A DNA stretch of 64,000 bases from Molanna angustata. Lineage: Eukaryota; Arthropoda; Insecta; Trichoptera; Molannidae. Numbering within the stretch: position 1 is the stretch's first letter; each line of letters begins with the position of its first letter. This document shows, in pieces, positions 9,359 to 19,935 of this stretch. The position numbers and the translations under genes were made by a program. The stretch spans positions 38,573,447-38,637,446 of the forward strand of contig OY754970.1 of NCBI GenBank assembly GCA_963576475.1, written 5' to 3'. The notes below the pieces were generated by a model. It was not told where the DNA came from. It did no database searches and saw nothing but the letters and a program-made list of their open reading frames with translations.

Positions 9359-10430
9359 GTGGTATCGAAGATGGCACGATACCTTGGTAGAACGTCATGG
9401 TGTGGCTGAGCTGAGGCAGTCGTTGCTGAAGATTTTTGTGGTCATTACAATTTTGGAGAGATGGTTAGACTTGTGTTAGTTGAACTGTTGCCTAGTTGCA
9501 GATGATGATTGCGACGGATCAAGATGTGATTGCTTTGGAAACAGTGTTCCCGTTCAGCCCGTTGACAATTGCAGTGTGTCGGTGAGGCTTGTTAGTACAC
9601 AAAGCTGTGGAGTCCGTGGAGACAGTGTAGTCCGTGGAGTCCGATAAGCTGTGCAGTGTAATTGGCATCTAAACATTATTGTCGAATTTGCAGAACTGTG
9701 CAGTTGGCTTGCGTTGGCGTTTTCGAAGTTTTCGTTGACTGTCGTCGTGTTGACAGCGTGTGTTGACAGTGACGTGTTGACAGCGTCGTGTTGACCGTGT
9801 CGTGTAGACGTCGTGTAGACGTCGTGTTGTCGTGGTTGAGCAGCTCCTTGGGTATGCGAGACAGAGTGCGAGTCGTAAGCATAACACGAAGGATGGGACA
9901 GCGTCCCAACAAAATCATTCCTCGTTCAAAGACGTGCGTAGCGTTGAGACGAGGTGAGTTTTTGTGTGCTCGAGATGTGTGCGTGCGTTCATATTTGGGT
10001 GTCCGACAGCTCTGGAGTAGTTCTCCAGCGTTGAAGTTGCGGCGTGTCTGTTGCGTTAGACAGCTTTGGAGTATGTAGTTCTCCAGTGGGGCCTGTGTGT
10101 GCATTCTTTGCTGCGCATCAAGTGAGTCTGATGTCTTTGGGAATACGTGCCAGTATAGCGAGTTGTAGCGTGTCGGTGTTGCTCTTGGTTGCTGATGAAA
10201 ACCATTTGTTGCTGAAGTTGTCCATTTTGATTTGGTGCCGTTGCCAATGTTGTTCATCTTGATTTGGTGCCGTTGACAATGTTTGCCATCTTGATTTATC
10301 GATGTTGATAATGTCGCTGTCCATCTTGGTTCGATGCTGTAGACTTTACTATGGACCATCATTGTTTGATGATGATGATGATGATGAATGTTGTTCATCT
10401 TGCTTCTATAGTTGTACATGGTAAACGCAG
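9345..10430 (-). other. LTR element internal region, GC-rich simple-repeat half
   Basis: The half next to the 3' LTR is rich in GTGTTGAC and GTCGTGTAGAC repeats (9740-9835), a 32-bp tandem unit in 3.3 copies (10218-10340; TTGTTCATCTTGATTTGGTG type) and a (GAT)n run at 10366-10388. A 247-codon minus-strand frame (10419-9676) spans it but is compositionally simple (His run, Thr/Arg-rich) and has no gag or pol motif. It is most likely open by composition only. Confidence 0.65.
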
Positions 10431-11850
10431 TTGACAGTTGTAAATTTTAAATTCTCAAAATATAAACAGTTACAATTGTAGCAAGCGAATAAATAAAATA
10501 TAGTTGGTTGCATGTTGCAAAAATATAATAAGTACAATGATAAGTATTTGTCAATAATACTTAAGTTGATTACAATATATTTTAAAAGTGAAAATAAATT
10601 TAAGTATCTAATTAGGTATACAATACAACAAAAAAAAAATAATATGAATTTCAGCAAAGTCCAAAAATGTTTAAAATATTCTATTTGTAATAGGTAAATA
10701 TTTAAATGTGGCTTAGTACAAAAATGCTTTACAAGTTTCTAAGTGTAATAGGTATTTAAAGCAAAATTACAAAGTATGAAATAGGTAAGCTAAGTATTTC
10801 ACGAAATTAGTACCTATTTGATATATTACCTAACTAGTGAAAATTTAATTAATTTTTGCGAGCTCCTTTGATATAAAAATATAATATTTCTGATTGCAAT
10901 GAACTTAAATAACGTACGTAAATATCTTGTTAGCAAAAACTTAGATTGTCGCTCGGTAGATGGTGTTTATTGAAAACTTAATTTTTCTACCGCTAGTTGA
11001 AATTTAGATAGATTAGTCACGAGCTGATCCGCGTTTGTTTACATATTAAAAATAACAAAATTGAAGTTTTATCGTTTAAAACCGAAAACTTTCCATCGAT
11101 ATTTGTTTTAACAGTGAAATTTATATATCTAGTTCAATTAAATGTTCTGTATCACGCGTAAAAATCTGTATGTAAAATATAAAATTATTAAGTTTTGTCA
11201 CTTCAGTATTATTGTTGTGCGTGAGAATTTTTTTAACGCGAAGTATGTGAAAAAAATATTTTTAGTTCCGTGAATTATGTAAAAAGAATATAACTAAATT
11301 CGGAAGTGCGGTTTTGCTTATGTATATCGCGATTGTCGGAGTATTTTTTTACTTAAAGCAGTGCTGTACAGAAAAATTTTACAGTGTTTGATTATGCGAA
11401 ATTATAAAGTGGGTACCAATATATATCTTTGTTTACAATCTCAGAATAAAATGAATGTGTACTATGCATGTGTTATTTGAATGCAACATTTATGACAAAG
11501 AATAACTAAAAACCGAGAAACGCGGGTGATTTTTAAACGCGATTGCATAGAATTAAGCGCGATTGTTTCGCGGGTGTAGTGTAGTGTACCCATCGTGAGA
11601 GATTCAAAAACCAATTCGTTCTTTTTCAAAGCTAGGAAAAGAAAAGGAGTGATCTGAGGAAAATCGGTAAGTGTTGTTTAATGTTATTGTAAGGAAAAAT
11701 ACCACTGTTGTGAATGCATATTTATCGTTTTTCGGCCTCGGGCCGGTACTAGATAAATACCGATGTTTTGTAAATACCAGTAGCTGTGTAGCTTAGCTGT
11801 TTAGCTGTTTGGTAACGATTGTGTTCATATTCACGTTACAGGGTCACCAA
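10431..11850 (-). other. LTR element internal region, AT-rich half
   Basis: About 1.4 kb next to the primer-binding site has the AT-rich composition of ordinary host sequence and no ORF of note. It may be captured host DNA or a decayed leader. On the minus strand it would form the 5' untranslated leader carrying any packaging signal. Confidence 0.5.
11839..11850 (-). promoter_or_regulatory. Primer-binding site of the LTR element
   Basis: Minus-strand TTGGTGACCCTG begins at the 5' LTR border. TGG followed by tRNA-complementary bases is where reverse transcription is primed. The tRNA species was not identified. Confidence 0.75.
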
Positions 11851-12544
11851 TAAAGCTGATTGGTAACCAAAGGGGTTACCAATCGAAAGTAGTTAATAAC
11901 CAAAGTGGTTACTATTAAATATATGTGGTAACCAGAGGGGTTACCAGTAAAGAGAGTTTACTATATCCCAAGTGGATATGATTTGAAATAAGAACACAAG
12001 GACAGTGGTTGAGAGAGAAGAAGAAAGAATGGTCAAAAGTAACAATGAGTATATTGATCACAATTAATAGTTTGCTTAAGGGTAAATTTACAATTGATGA
12101 AATAACTTACAAAGGAACTTTTCTCACGATGAGTAGGTATAACGAGCGAGTTAGCGGGTGTGTTCGAAATGTCCGAATCTTTGCATGGTGAAGTACCATC
12201 GTGCTCGCAGGGTCGAGAGATGACCGGTGGTCGAGTGACGAAGTGTCGGCGAGACGGCGTGGTCGAGAACGGCGGCGTGATGTGACGAATCGAAGTGACG
12301 GAAATACGGAAATGAAGTGACGACGTGTAGAGGTGTAGACTCCCTTAAATAGTGCTGCGCTGGGGGTAGCAAGTTCAATGTCCTCGAACTTTCTAGACTT
12401 ATTTATTTGAAGTGTCATACCCAGTTGAGGAGTATTGTCACTTGTTTGAAGTTGCGGGCGATGAACTCGGCCTAGCGATAAACGAATGTACTTGCCGTCG
12501 CTAGGCGCGCGCTCGAAAGAAATTTCGAGATGTGGTCTCCCACA
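11851..12544 (-). repeat. 5' LTR (right)
   Basis: Direct repeat of the left LTR at an exact 3,200-bp offset with one substitution. Its outer end (12544) interrupts the RTE-B reading frame directly after codons for NHRNAQE. Confidence 0.9.
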
Positions 12545-13799
12545 GTTTCTTGGGCATTTCTATGGTTGGACATTTTAGCTGCAATCATATATTTTGTCTT
12601 AGAAGAGTTCACTTGAAGTCCCATTCTGGCAGAAGCATTTTCCAGTTGTATAAACGCTTGTTTTACATCATTTGGTGTTCTTGCAATTATGTCAACATCA
12701 TCTGCATATGCAAGTATCTGGCTTGATTTGCGGAAAATTGTACCTGCTGTCTCAATTCTGGCATCTGTGATGGCTTTCTCTAGTACTATATTAAATAATA
12801 GGCAAGACAATGCATCACCCTGCCGTAAGCCATTATAGGTTTTAAATTTGTCCGAGGTGCTGGTTTGTATTTTGACCCTACATTTTGAACCATGCAATGT
12901 CGCTCTCACTAGTCTTACTAGTTTGAATGGTATTCCCATTTCCATCATGGCCTCGTACAATGTCACTCTATTGACACTATCGTATGCTGCCTTAAAATCT
13001 ATAAATAAATGGTGGGTCTCTATATTATACTCGAGCGTTTTTTCCAGTATTTGCCTAAGGGCAAAAATTTGGTCAATTGTCGATCTTCCTGGCCTGAAAC
13101 CACTTTGGTATTGCCCAATTATATGTTCTGCATGTGGCATAAGTCGCATGAATAGAACCCCTGCAAACACTTTATAGGCTGAACTCAGGAGCGTTATACC
13201 TCTGTAGTTGCTGCAGTCCATTGTGTCACCTTTTTTATGCAGTGGACATATAATCCCAGTATTCCATTTTTCTGGTATTGATTCAGTGTCCCATATTTTA
13301 CCAATAATTGTGTGCATGAGTCTACCTATTGTCTCTCCACCATATTTGAGTAGCTCACCTGGTATTCCATCGTGACCTGGAGACTTATTATTTTTGAGAA
13401 GGCTTAATGCTTTGTCTACTTCTTCCAAAGTTGGGTCCGGTTGATTATCTTCATTTTGTTCCAAGGGGATATTAATGTCTGATTCTCTTGTGGTGGTTTC
13501 ATTATTCAACATTTCATCAAAGTGTTGTGCCCAGCGCTTAAGGATATCTACATTGTCATTAAGAATTTCACCATGTTTGTTTCTACAGGCAGTTGTTCTG
13601 GGTTTGAATTCCTTCCGCTGTTGGTTAATCCTTTGGTAGAACTTTCTGGTTTCATTTTGAGACTTCAATGTTTCCAATTCCACCAACCTCAGCTTTTCAT
13701 ATTCTCTCTTTTTCCTTTTATGGGTGTGCTTTTCTTCTCGTCTTCTCTCTCTATATTCTTCTTGAGTGGCCCTTGTATTTCTCTGTTGCATTTTCTTAT
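12545..13799 (-). pseudogene. RTE-B LINE reverse transcriptase, N-terminal half
   Basis: A continuous minus-strand frame (first Met at 13789-13791) encodes about 415 residues of an RTE-like reverse transcriptase before running into the LTR. Visible in order: a basic coiled stretch (residues 10-60), a linker NNKSPGHDGIPGELL (134-148), YRGITLLSSAYKV (196-208), GFRPGRSTIDQ (231-241), the catalytic LFIDFKAAYDSV (Asp 264), GLRQGDALSCLLFNIV (321-336) and AYADDVDII (361-369). The endonuclease domain is missing, so the copy is 5'-truncated at 13799, where the 15-bp target duplication starts. It continues at 8650-7993 beyond the LTR insertion. Confidence 0.9.
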
Positions 13800-13814
13800 A
13801 TGGTATGCATGTAT
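13800..13814. repeat. Target-site duplication of RTE-B, right copy
   Basis: ATGGTATGCATGTAT, identical to 7978-7992. It marks the 5' end of the truncated RTE-B and the resumption of the RTE-A tail. Confidence 0.85.
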
Positions 13815-13892
13815 ATTAAACTGAAATTATATAAAAAACAGAATTTTTCACATGTTACGTAATAATTTTAAATTTATATATTTTATTTTATT

Positions 13893-14032
13893 ACTTCATG
13901 GGGGACAGCATCGATATCTTGATGACCAAAGACAAAGTGTCCTGGCGATTACGAACCAGGAGGACCGACCATGATTAAGACGGGATAAGGACAAAAAAGA
14001 GAAAGAAGGTAGAAGAAGAAGACTTCTCGGGC
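13893..14032 (+). mobile_element. RTE-type LINE 3' end
   Basis: A short plus-strand 3' terminus with ACCAGGAGGACCGACC and an AGAAGGTAGAAGAAGAAG tail ending at 14032, directly followed by a SINE-1 copy. No intact reading frame. Confidence 0.5.
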
Positions 14033-14213
14033 AACTAACAGGTACTATGTCAAATATTTATTTAACATGCACCTAATAATAAATTGCTTCATTCGTGAGA
14101 CTTACATTGATAATCGTCTCACAGATCCAGACTGAAAACACAATTAAAAACTGTATCTCAACCGGGAATCGAACCTTTGGATTAGCAGTCAGACACCTTT
14201 ACAACTGAGCAAT
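14033..14213 (-). mobile_element. SINE-1 copy, head truncated
   Basis: Begins on plus with CTTCTCGGGCAACTAACAGG (family 3' end) and runs to ACAACTGAGC, with a decayed B box (GGTTCGATTCCCGG type). The first bases of the tRNA-like head are missing. It abuts the tail of the RTE fragment to its left. Confidence 0.7.
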
Positions 14214-14225
14214 ATTAGTATTGAT

Positions 14226-14296
14226 TAACCCAATATTAAGTTGCCACATTAAGGTGACAGATGCAGACTGAAAACAAAATTTAAACCTGTGTCTTC
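14226..14296 (-). mobile_element. SINE-1, tail half of a split copy
   Basis: AACCCAATATTAAGTTGCC to CTGTGTCTTCACA matches the SINE-1 body. The matching head half is at 14618-14662, with a LINE reverse transcriptase fragment between them. Confidence 0.6.
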
Positions 14297-14617
14297 ACAT
14301 ATCAGTGTTAGCATTTTCTTCAAGCTCATTCCATGAATTTGCTTGAAAAATAATTACTGTATCGTCTGCATATGAAACTAGTTTTCCTGATATTGTCAAT
14401 TTAAATATATCATTAACATATAAAATGAACAGAAGAGGGCCCAAGATTGTCCCTTGAGGTATTCCAAAATCACTTGTATTAGGTACATTCAGAGTATTAT
14501 TTAACTCAAGAAAAGAAATAAGAAAAGATAACCCAATGTATGGGAGTGACAGGCAACTGTCACTTCCATGCTCTGAGTTATCTTTTATTGTTTCTTTTCT
14601 TAAGCTAAATGATACGG
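14297..14617 (-). pseudogene. Jockey/CR1-type LINE reverse transcriptase fragment
   Basis: The minus strand encodes GIPQGTILGPLLFILYVNDI followed by KLVSYADDTVIIFQANSW, i.e. reverse transcriptase motifs up to and including the YADD catalytic loop. Only about 100 codons are present; both the N-terminal fingers and the thumb are missing. It sits in the middle of a SINE-1 copy. The frame is open but has no start or end of its own. Confidence 0.75.
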
Positions 14618-14662
14618 CTAAGGGCGGCCGATGTCTAACCAACTGAGCAATAAAGGACGGGT
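14618..14662 (-). mobile_element. SINE-1, head half of a split copy
   Basis: GGCGGCCGATGTCTAACCAA and CTGAGCAATAAAGGACGG are the complement of the SINE-1 tRNA-like head. See 14226-14296. Confidence 0.5.
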
Positions 14663-15261
14663 ACTGGTATACGTAATATATGTATTCAGAAATTTCAAAT
14701 ATGTGAACTCAGCAAAACGTGATATAAGACCAAAGATTCTGGGAAATTTTCAGCATTAAATTGAGGATTGCATTTTCGATAATGTCTGTGTTCTGTTGCA
14801 GTGGAACGGAGAAATACCCAGGGGATAATTAACGCGTCTGAAACTCAGAGACACATAATATGTATGTGTACGTAAGTATAGAATTTCCCACAATTGAGAT
14901 AGTATAAACGCCGCCAGTACCTGACTGAAGAATGCAGAACTCTACGAATCAAATATACAGTAGTTAAAACAAGCAGCTACGTTAACTAATTTATATTTTC
15001 TGATATAAATGAATCGTACCGCATTTTAAACAATTTTAATTCTTATGATTTACATAGTAAAAAACATGGACGAGTTTTATGATACGATCGGTTTCAAACA
15101 CAGTTCCGCTGCGTACTGAAAAAGCTCTTTGTTTTCAACCGTCCTGAGGATGAAGCGGTCGTTTTAAAACCCATCACATAAAATAACTAATTGTGGTTTC
15201 AAACATTGATAATTAAGATAATATTACTCAAAATTGTGGTTATATTTAAGTATATAGACAT
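14663..15261. other. AT-rich sequence, nothing recognised
   Basis: No coding or repeat signal was seen in this stretch. Confidence 0.35.
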
Positions 15262-15457
15262 AACAAGGAGACGTAGCTGAAGACTGACACATGGACGACA
15301 GTAGAATTGTCAAGATTGTAAAGACGGAAGTACCCAACAACAGAATATTGCCCGAAAGACCCGTGAAAAGATGGAAGACAGTTGGACCTCGTCCTTCAAG
15401 GACAGTCTACCCTCAAAAGTAAGTCATATGACCGAATGCACTATGAAGAAGAAGAAA
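15262..15457 (+). mobile_element. RTE-type LINE 3' end
   Basis: The plus frame reads HMDDSRIVKIVK.EVPNNR... PVKRWKTVG, the C-terminal RTE signature (RM.D.R..K, then RP..RW), and ends in a GAAGAAGAAGAAAA tail at 15443-15456. Stop codons precede it. Only the last 60 or so codons survive. Confidence 0.65.
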
Positions 15458-15659
15458 ATAAAATAAATCTGGTTTATTAAATTTACGATTTTTTATTCGT
15501 CTGAATATAATCATTTCACTTTATCAACTGATTAGAAAAATCTGTGTTCACAATAAATTAATTCATACCAGCACGTCATTTTCCAAAATAAAGGGTGAAC
15601 AGCGTCAGATGTGCAGGTGTGCACCATCTTATAAACGGAAACACGACACATGCGCGTAT

Positions 15660-15716
15660 CACAAACTCACACACACACGTACGCACGCACACACGCATCA
15701 GTCTCGTCTCGTCTCA
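15660..15716. repeat. (CA/CG)n-rich microsatellite and GTCTC repeat
   Basis: An alternating purine-pyrimidine run (ACACACACACGTACGCACGC) is followed by GTCTCGTCTCGTCTC. It is simple-sequence DNA. Confidence 0.6.
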
Positions 15717-15814
15717 AAATGCAATGTTATAAAAACTTGGTATAAACAAAAATAATTAAGTGTGATTGTTAAATTACTTAAAAACAAATAAGCAATTTAC
15801 AATATTTTCAAATT

Positions 15815-16300
15815 TTCGGCATTTTCATGATTTGTGTTTGTTTAATTATTTTATATTTAAATATTTCAAATTATGAAAATTTATTTTTTTCGATACCATT
15901 TTATGAAAGTGATGTGTCTTTTTAGCAATTTGAAAATCAAAATATCAAATTTTAATTTTTCTGAGCTTGGGGAAACTTTGAAATATTTGAGAATTAAAAA
16001 AAATTGAAAAGCACTGATCAGATATCCTTCAAAATCGAATGAGGTCCAAGCGAGTATTAGATATACGAATTTGCAAAATTTGAAAATAATCGAATAAGTA
16101 CTTTAGTCTATAATCGATAAAGAAGAATAAACACGCCGTACATAGCACATACATAGTATCTACACAAATACATTGTGATAAAACTTCCATAATACAATAT
16201 CAGGATGATACTAGTTGAAAATCTGCAAAAAAATAAACTTTAAAAATTGCGAATTCATAACTCCCGACAATATCATCTTGGGGTAGTGAGGAATTGAATT
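15815..16300 (+). repeat. Dispersed repeat D, copy 1
   Basis: Shares long blocks with 32060-32520 in the same orientation: AGCACTGATCAGATATCCTT, AAGAATAAACACGCCGTACA, ATTGTGATAAAACTT and a common end CTTGGGGTAGTGAGGA. About 480 bp, non-coding. No TIR, poly-A tail or target duplication was found, so its class is unknown. Confidence 0.65.
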
Positions 16301-16852
16301 AAATTTATATTGACTAAAACGCAAGGGTAATCCATTTTCTAACGTCTCCCATGTTTTCGACACCTTGATTTACTAATGTTTTGCTTCTGTAATTACCCAG
16401 GGTAAACTTATAATATGTGCTTGAGTATTAATAACGAGATCGAAATCATAATAGTTTGATTTCGAATCGTTCGCATCGATGATAATAATATGCGAGTTAC
16501 GATGGTAAATATTTGTCTAGTGCTAACAGAAGTACCTTCCTACAAGAAGGAAATTACATACCCAGTAATAACAAGATTTAGTTAGCTGAGAAAGTTGTAT
16601 AACAGCACCTAAAACAGGATAATACTAAGTTTCTTACAACCATACCTATTATTATCGCAATAGAAACCGCCCGTTAAAAATAACAAGAACTCAGTGAAGT
16701 GCAACCAATCTATTATACCTACTTGGCTGATGTACAATGTTTAGTTGTAGTTGCAAATTAATGCGTTACTTAATTGAAATGTTTATAACTCAAAACGAAG
16801 GATTGTAAAACGGTAATTATTATTAGATTTTATTTTACATTACTTCTCGGGC
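16301..16852. other. Sequence without recognised features
   Basis: No ORF of note and no repeat shared inside the window. Confidence 0.3.
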
Positions 16853-17050
16853 AACTAACAGGTACTATGTCAAATATTAATTTAACACGCACCCAATAAC
16901 AAGTTGCCACATTCTGGAGACTCACGATATTAATCGTCTCACATATCCAGACTGAAAACACAATAAAAAACTGTGTCTCCACCGGCAATCAAACCCGGCA
17001 CCTTTGGATCAGTAGTCAGATACCTAACCAACTGAGCCACGCAGGCCGAC
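16853..17050 (-). mobile_element. SINE-1 copy, best preserved
   Basis: Full-length about 198 bp. On minus: GTCGGCCTGCGTGGCTCAGT (A-box region), GGGTTTGATTGCCGGTGG (B-box region), the CAGTCTGGATATGTGAGACG body, TGTGGCAACTTGTTATTGGG and the family 3' end ATAGTACCTGTTAGTTGCCC. A-box and B-box spacing fit an RNA polymerase III promoter derived from a tRNA. Confidence 0.8.
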
Positions 17051-17448
17051 TTTTTGGATAGTAAATAGAGAGAAATATTTCATGCTTGTATGTAGATGGA
17101 TAGAGTTGTCTACGGCAGGAATCAATCTTGAATTAATTTATTGTTTATCAGTAATGCGTGCATATGTTATTTTTTTTAAATAAAATAAAATAATTAATTA
17201 TATTATGTGTTTGGTAAATAAAACGAAAATTGTTTGTTTCACTAGTTTTATTTTGAACACTGAACACTGGTTATAGGTAACTAGCTGGCTGTCTTCTTAT
17301 TACATTAAGATAAACTCTTTTAATTTAAATTTGAGAAGTTATATTTTTTTTTCCACCGGTTCAATTAATATTGCAAAAAGTTCTAACAAAGAAGCTAGTA
17401 ATCGTAATACAACAAACAACAAATATTTCATTTTTTTAGGTTATTAAA
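17051..17448. other. AT-rich spacer
   Basis: Nothing recognised between SINE-1 and the next RTE-A end. Confidence 0.3.
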
Positions 17449-17449
17449 T

Positions 17450-17672
17450 TAATGTTTATGGGTGTAAGAGATGGAGTAAATAGTGCTGGCATGACCATAT
17501 GAATGATATTTTGAAAGAAGGAAACACACGTAAGTTTGAATAATCGACGAGCTTCTATGAGACAATGCATGGATGTAAAGGAAACCAGAAATGTGTGCAA
17601 AAATAGAGGAGTATGATACACGGTGGTCTCTGCTATTGCCGTAAGGGATATGGCATGATGGTATGCATGTAT
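17450..17672 (+). mobile_element. RTE-A LINE, 3'-terminal fragment
   Basis: Homologous to the C-terminal coding end at 40030-40240: TGGCATGACCATATGAATGA, GAAGGAAACACACG, GACAATGCATGGATGTAAA and the terminal ATGGCATGATGGTATGCATG. Frames are broken. The element ends in the (TATG)n-like tail of the family. Confidence 0.7.
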
Positions 17673-18317
17673 GCACGTTTATAAACTATTTTTAATAAAA
17701 AAAATAAAAGCTATACAAAATACTTGATAAAGATACCTACACACTGAAAGAGGTGTGTCTCCTGGCACGTAATACCTATGAGCAAAAAAAATGTTTTTAA
17801 TATCTGAACTCCATTTGAAAGAACTATAAAAGGAAATTAGATATTTGAATCACCATTTTTTTCCAATTTTTCTCTGAGTATATGTAAGTTACATACTCGT
17901 TTGTGAAGTGTGTGTATTTTAAAATCATCCAAGAAGGTGTGTATGTATTGATTTTTAATATGAAAGTTCCCCATCTGTCGATGGTCTAATGGTATGAAAT
18001 AATGACTGAACTGCAAGCCATGCCCTCGTGGGTGGATGGTGGAAGGTAACTACTTACATTTCCCATTTGTCTGGATCAGTGTCAGAAATGTCAGGAACGG
18101 GATAATCTGTTAACTCCCACATTACTATTTCCTACTGAACCCGCATTCCTGACGCCCGCAAATATCCTAAAAATTTTAACACCACGATCGTAAAAATATC
18201 CAACAGGAATATAAACATATAAATTTTGCTGATAATTAAATTAATGTAAGACTTTTTCTATGAACTACATATATTTGCAGTACAATTGAATAAATCATAA
18301 TTATTTTTTTAAAATAG
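17673..18317. other. AT-rich spacer with a weak tRNA-like word
   Basis: Contains GATGGTCTAATGG near 17990, reminiscent of an A box, but no B box follows at the right distance. No gene seen. Confidence 0.3.
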
Positions 18318-19416
18318 TTTACTAATAATGATGATATGAAAATATTTAAATCCTTCAGTACTACAGACGATATTATCGCTTTACAGAAAGATCTCATACT
18401 ACTTGACGAATATTGTCAAACAAATAAAATGGATTTGAATCCTACAAAATGTTCTTGCATCACATTCACACGCAAAACCAAACCAATTCCATCCCTATAC
18501 AAACTAAAAGGCCACGAATTACAAAAGGTATCAGAAATAAGGGATTTGGGATTACTGCTTGATTTTAAATTATTGTTCGACTATCATATTAATTCAATTG
18601 TTAACAAAGCATCCAAGTCATTAGGATTCATTATGCGAACCTCGAAGGACTTTCAAAACATCAAAACCTTGAAAATTCTCTACTGTACCTGTGTCAGAAG
18701 CCAACTCGAATATGTATCCCAAGTATGGAATCCAATGTATGATGTGTATATCTCTCGTATTGAAGGAGTACAGAAACGATTTATCAGATTTCTTAATTTC
18801 AAAGCCCGAACTTACCAAACTGATTATTTACAATTATGTAAACAGCACTATCTTTTGCCTCTTTACAAACGTCGTGACATGGTCTATCTACTAAAAATCT
18901 TCAAAAGTCAAATCGACTGCCCTGATCTACTTAACAAAATAAATTTTAAGGTGCCTACTCAATCGCGACGCCAAAATCCCATATTCTCTCTAAAACAAGT
19001 ATCCACTAATTATCGACAAAATTAATTTCTTTGGCGTGTTTGTAACAATATAAATAATTCAATACATAACTCACCAGAATTTGACGTATTCCAGTGTAGT
19101 ATTACAGGGGCGAGAAATGTTCTTAGTGCTAAGTTCCTTAATAATATTTCATTTTATTTGTGAATATGAACTTTTATGATATAATCTAATATTTTCAAGT
19201 ATTATTATGTTTACCTCGGCTGCAGGATGAAACTTTATCTATTGCAGAAACACATTATATTGTAATGTTGTGTTTTCATCCTGCAACTGATGGTATGGCC
19301 TAACAGCGGAGACTTATAATTGGCTGTTTTATTATTATTTTAAATGTTAAACTGAAATTCATAGCTATTAGTCTCCCAAAAAATTGAAAATAAAATAAAA
19401 TAAAAAAATAATAAAC
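18318..19416 (+). pseudogene. Jockey/CR1-like LINE, truncated at the YADD motif
   Basis: The frame from about 18320 begins at a decayed YADD box (NNDDMKIF), followed by LNPTKCSCITFTRK, IRDLGLLLDFKL, SKSLGFIMRTSKDF, RSQLEYVSQVWNP and RIEGVQKRFIRFL, the thumb and C-terminus of a Jockey/CR1-superfamily reverse transcriptase. A TAA at 19023-19025 interrupts the frame; homologous coding resumes (FLWRVCNNINN...) to TGA at 19161-19163. The 3' untranslated part runs to an (AAAAT)n tail at 19388-19416. It is about 40% identical by eye to the C-terminal half of the 32571 ORF, so a related but different subfamily. Confidence 0.8.
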
Positions 19417-19934
19417 CAGCGCATGTGACTTTTCATATAAGTAGGTACCCAGTAAATATGTAGATTTTAAGAGAGAACAAATAGAAAGAAGGTAATGTCC
19501 TGTTGAAAATTCAAAATGAAGAGGGAGGATGTTATATTAGACTGTTCGTAAAAACGTAAAACGCCAAGTAAAAATATTTCTATGGTCGTCCTCCGGGGAT
19601 TATTTTCACTAAGATAGTGATTTACCCTCGGTGGTAAAAATGGAGAGAGAGAGAGAGGAAAAAATAGAAAGAGGAAGACGGCCGCGACATTAATTTAAAT
19701 GGATATTTCCTTTTTGGAGATGACGCGACGAGATTTAAGAATTTATACGATTCACTGCGCATGCTCTGGTCTGCGGAATAAAATGGTAGGTAATAGATAT
19801 ACATATATATTTTTTCAGTTTCCGACTTGAAACTGTCCAAAACTTTAACAATTTTAAATGTACGAAAACAGAATTTGTGTTAGATGCAACTCGGAATTTA
19901 ATGCTAAATAATTTCTAGGAAAATTAAGTTAAAT
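19417..19934. other. Spacer with GA microsatellite
   Basis: A (GA)n run lies at 19648-19662 inside a less AT-rich block (19560-19800, with GACGGCCGCGACATTAATTT). The block could be a conserved regulatory segment, but nothing in the sequence alone proves it. Confidence 0.3.
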
Positions 19935-19935
19935 G

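Larger units (their letters stand above)
8651..12544 (-). mobile_element. Non-autonomous LTR retrotransposon, 3.9 kb, inserted in RTE-B
   Basis: Two direct 694-bp LTRs (8651-9344 and 11851-12544) enclose 2,506 bp. Orientation is minus: the 5' LTR is on the right and begins TGTGGGAGACC. Directly after it (11850 downward) is TTGGTGACCCTG, a tRNA primer-binding site, and directly before the 3' LTR (9345-9358) is the polypurine tract TTGGAGGGGAGGAA. A 4-bp duplication (AAAC/TAAC on minus; GTTT 12545-12548 and GTTA 8647-8650 on plus) flanks it; removing the element and one copy restores the RTE-B frame. The internal region lacks gag, protease, reverse transcriptase and integrase, so it must be mobilised in trans. 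End structure and 4-bp duplication suggest a Ty3/Gypsy-type helper (inference). Confidence 0.9.

Noticed and set aside
8907..9398. 163-codon minus-strand ORF, repeated in part at 12107-12418
   Set aside because: It is contained in the LTR and its polypurine border; duplication follows from the LTRs, and no domain is present.
9676..10419. 247-codon minus-strand gene inside the LTR element
   Set aside because: Composition is simple (His run, Thr/Arg/Ser-rich) because of tandem repeats; no gag or pol motif, so open by chance.
14226..14290. Second complete SINE-1 in tandem with 14033
   Set aside because: Only the tail half is present; the head half is beyond the reverse transcriptase fragment.
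17985..18050. tRNA-like A box (GATGGTCTAATGG)
   Set aside because: No B box at a fitting distance.
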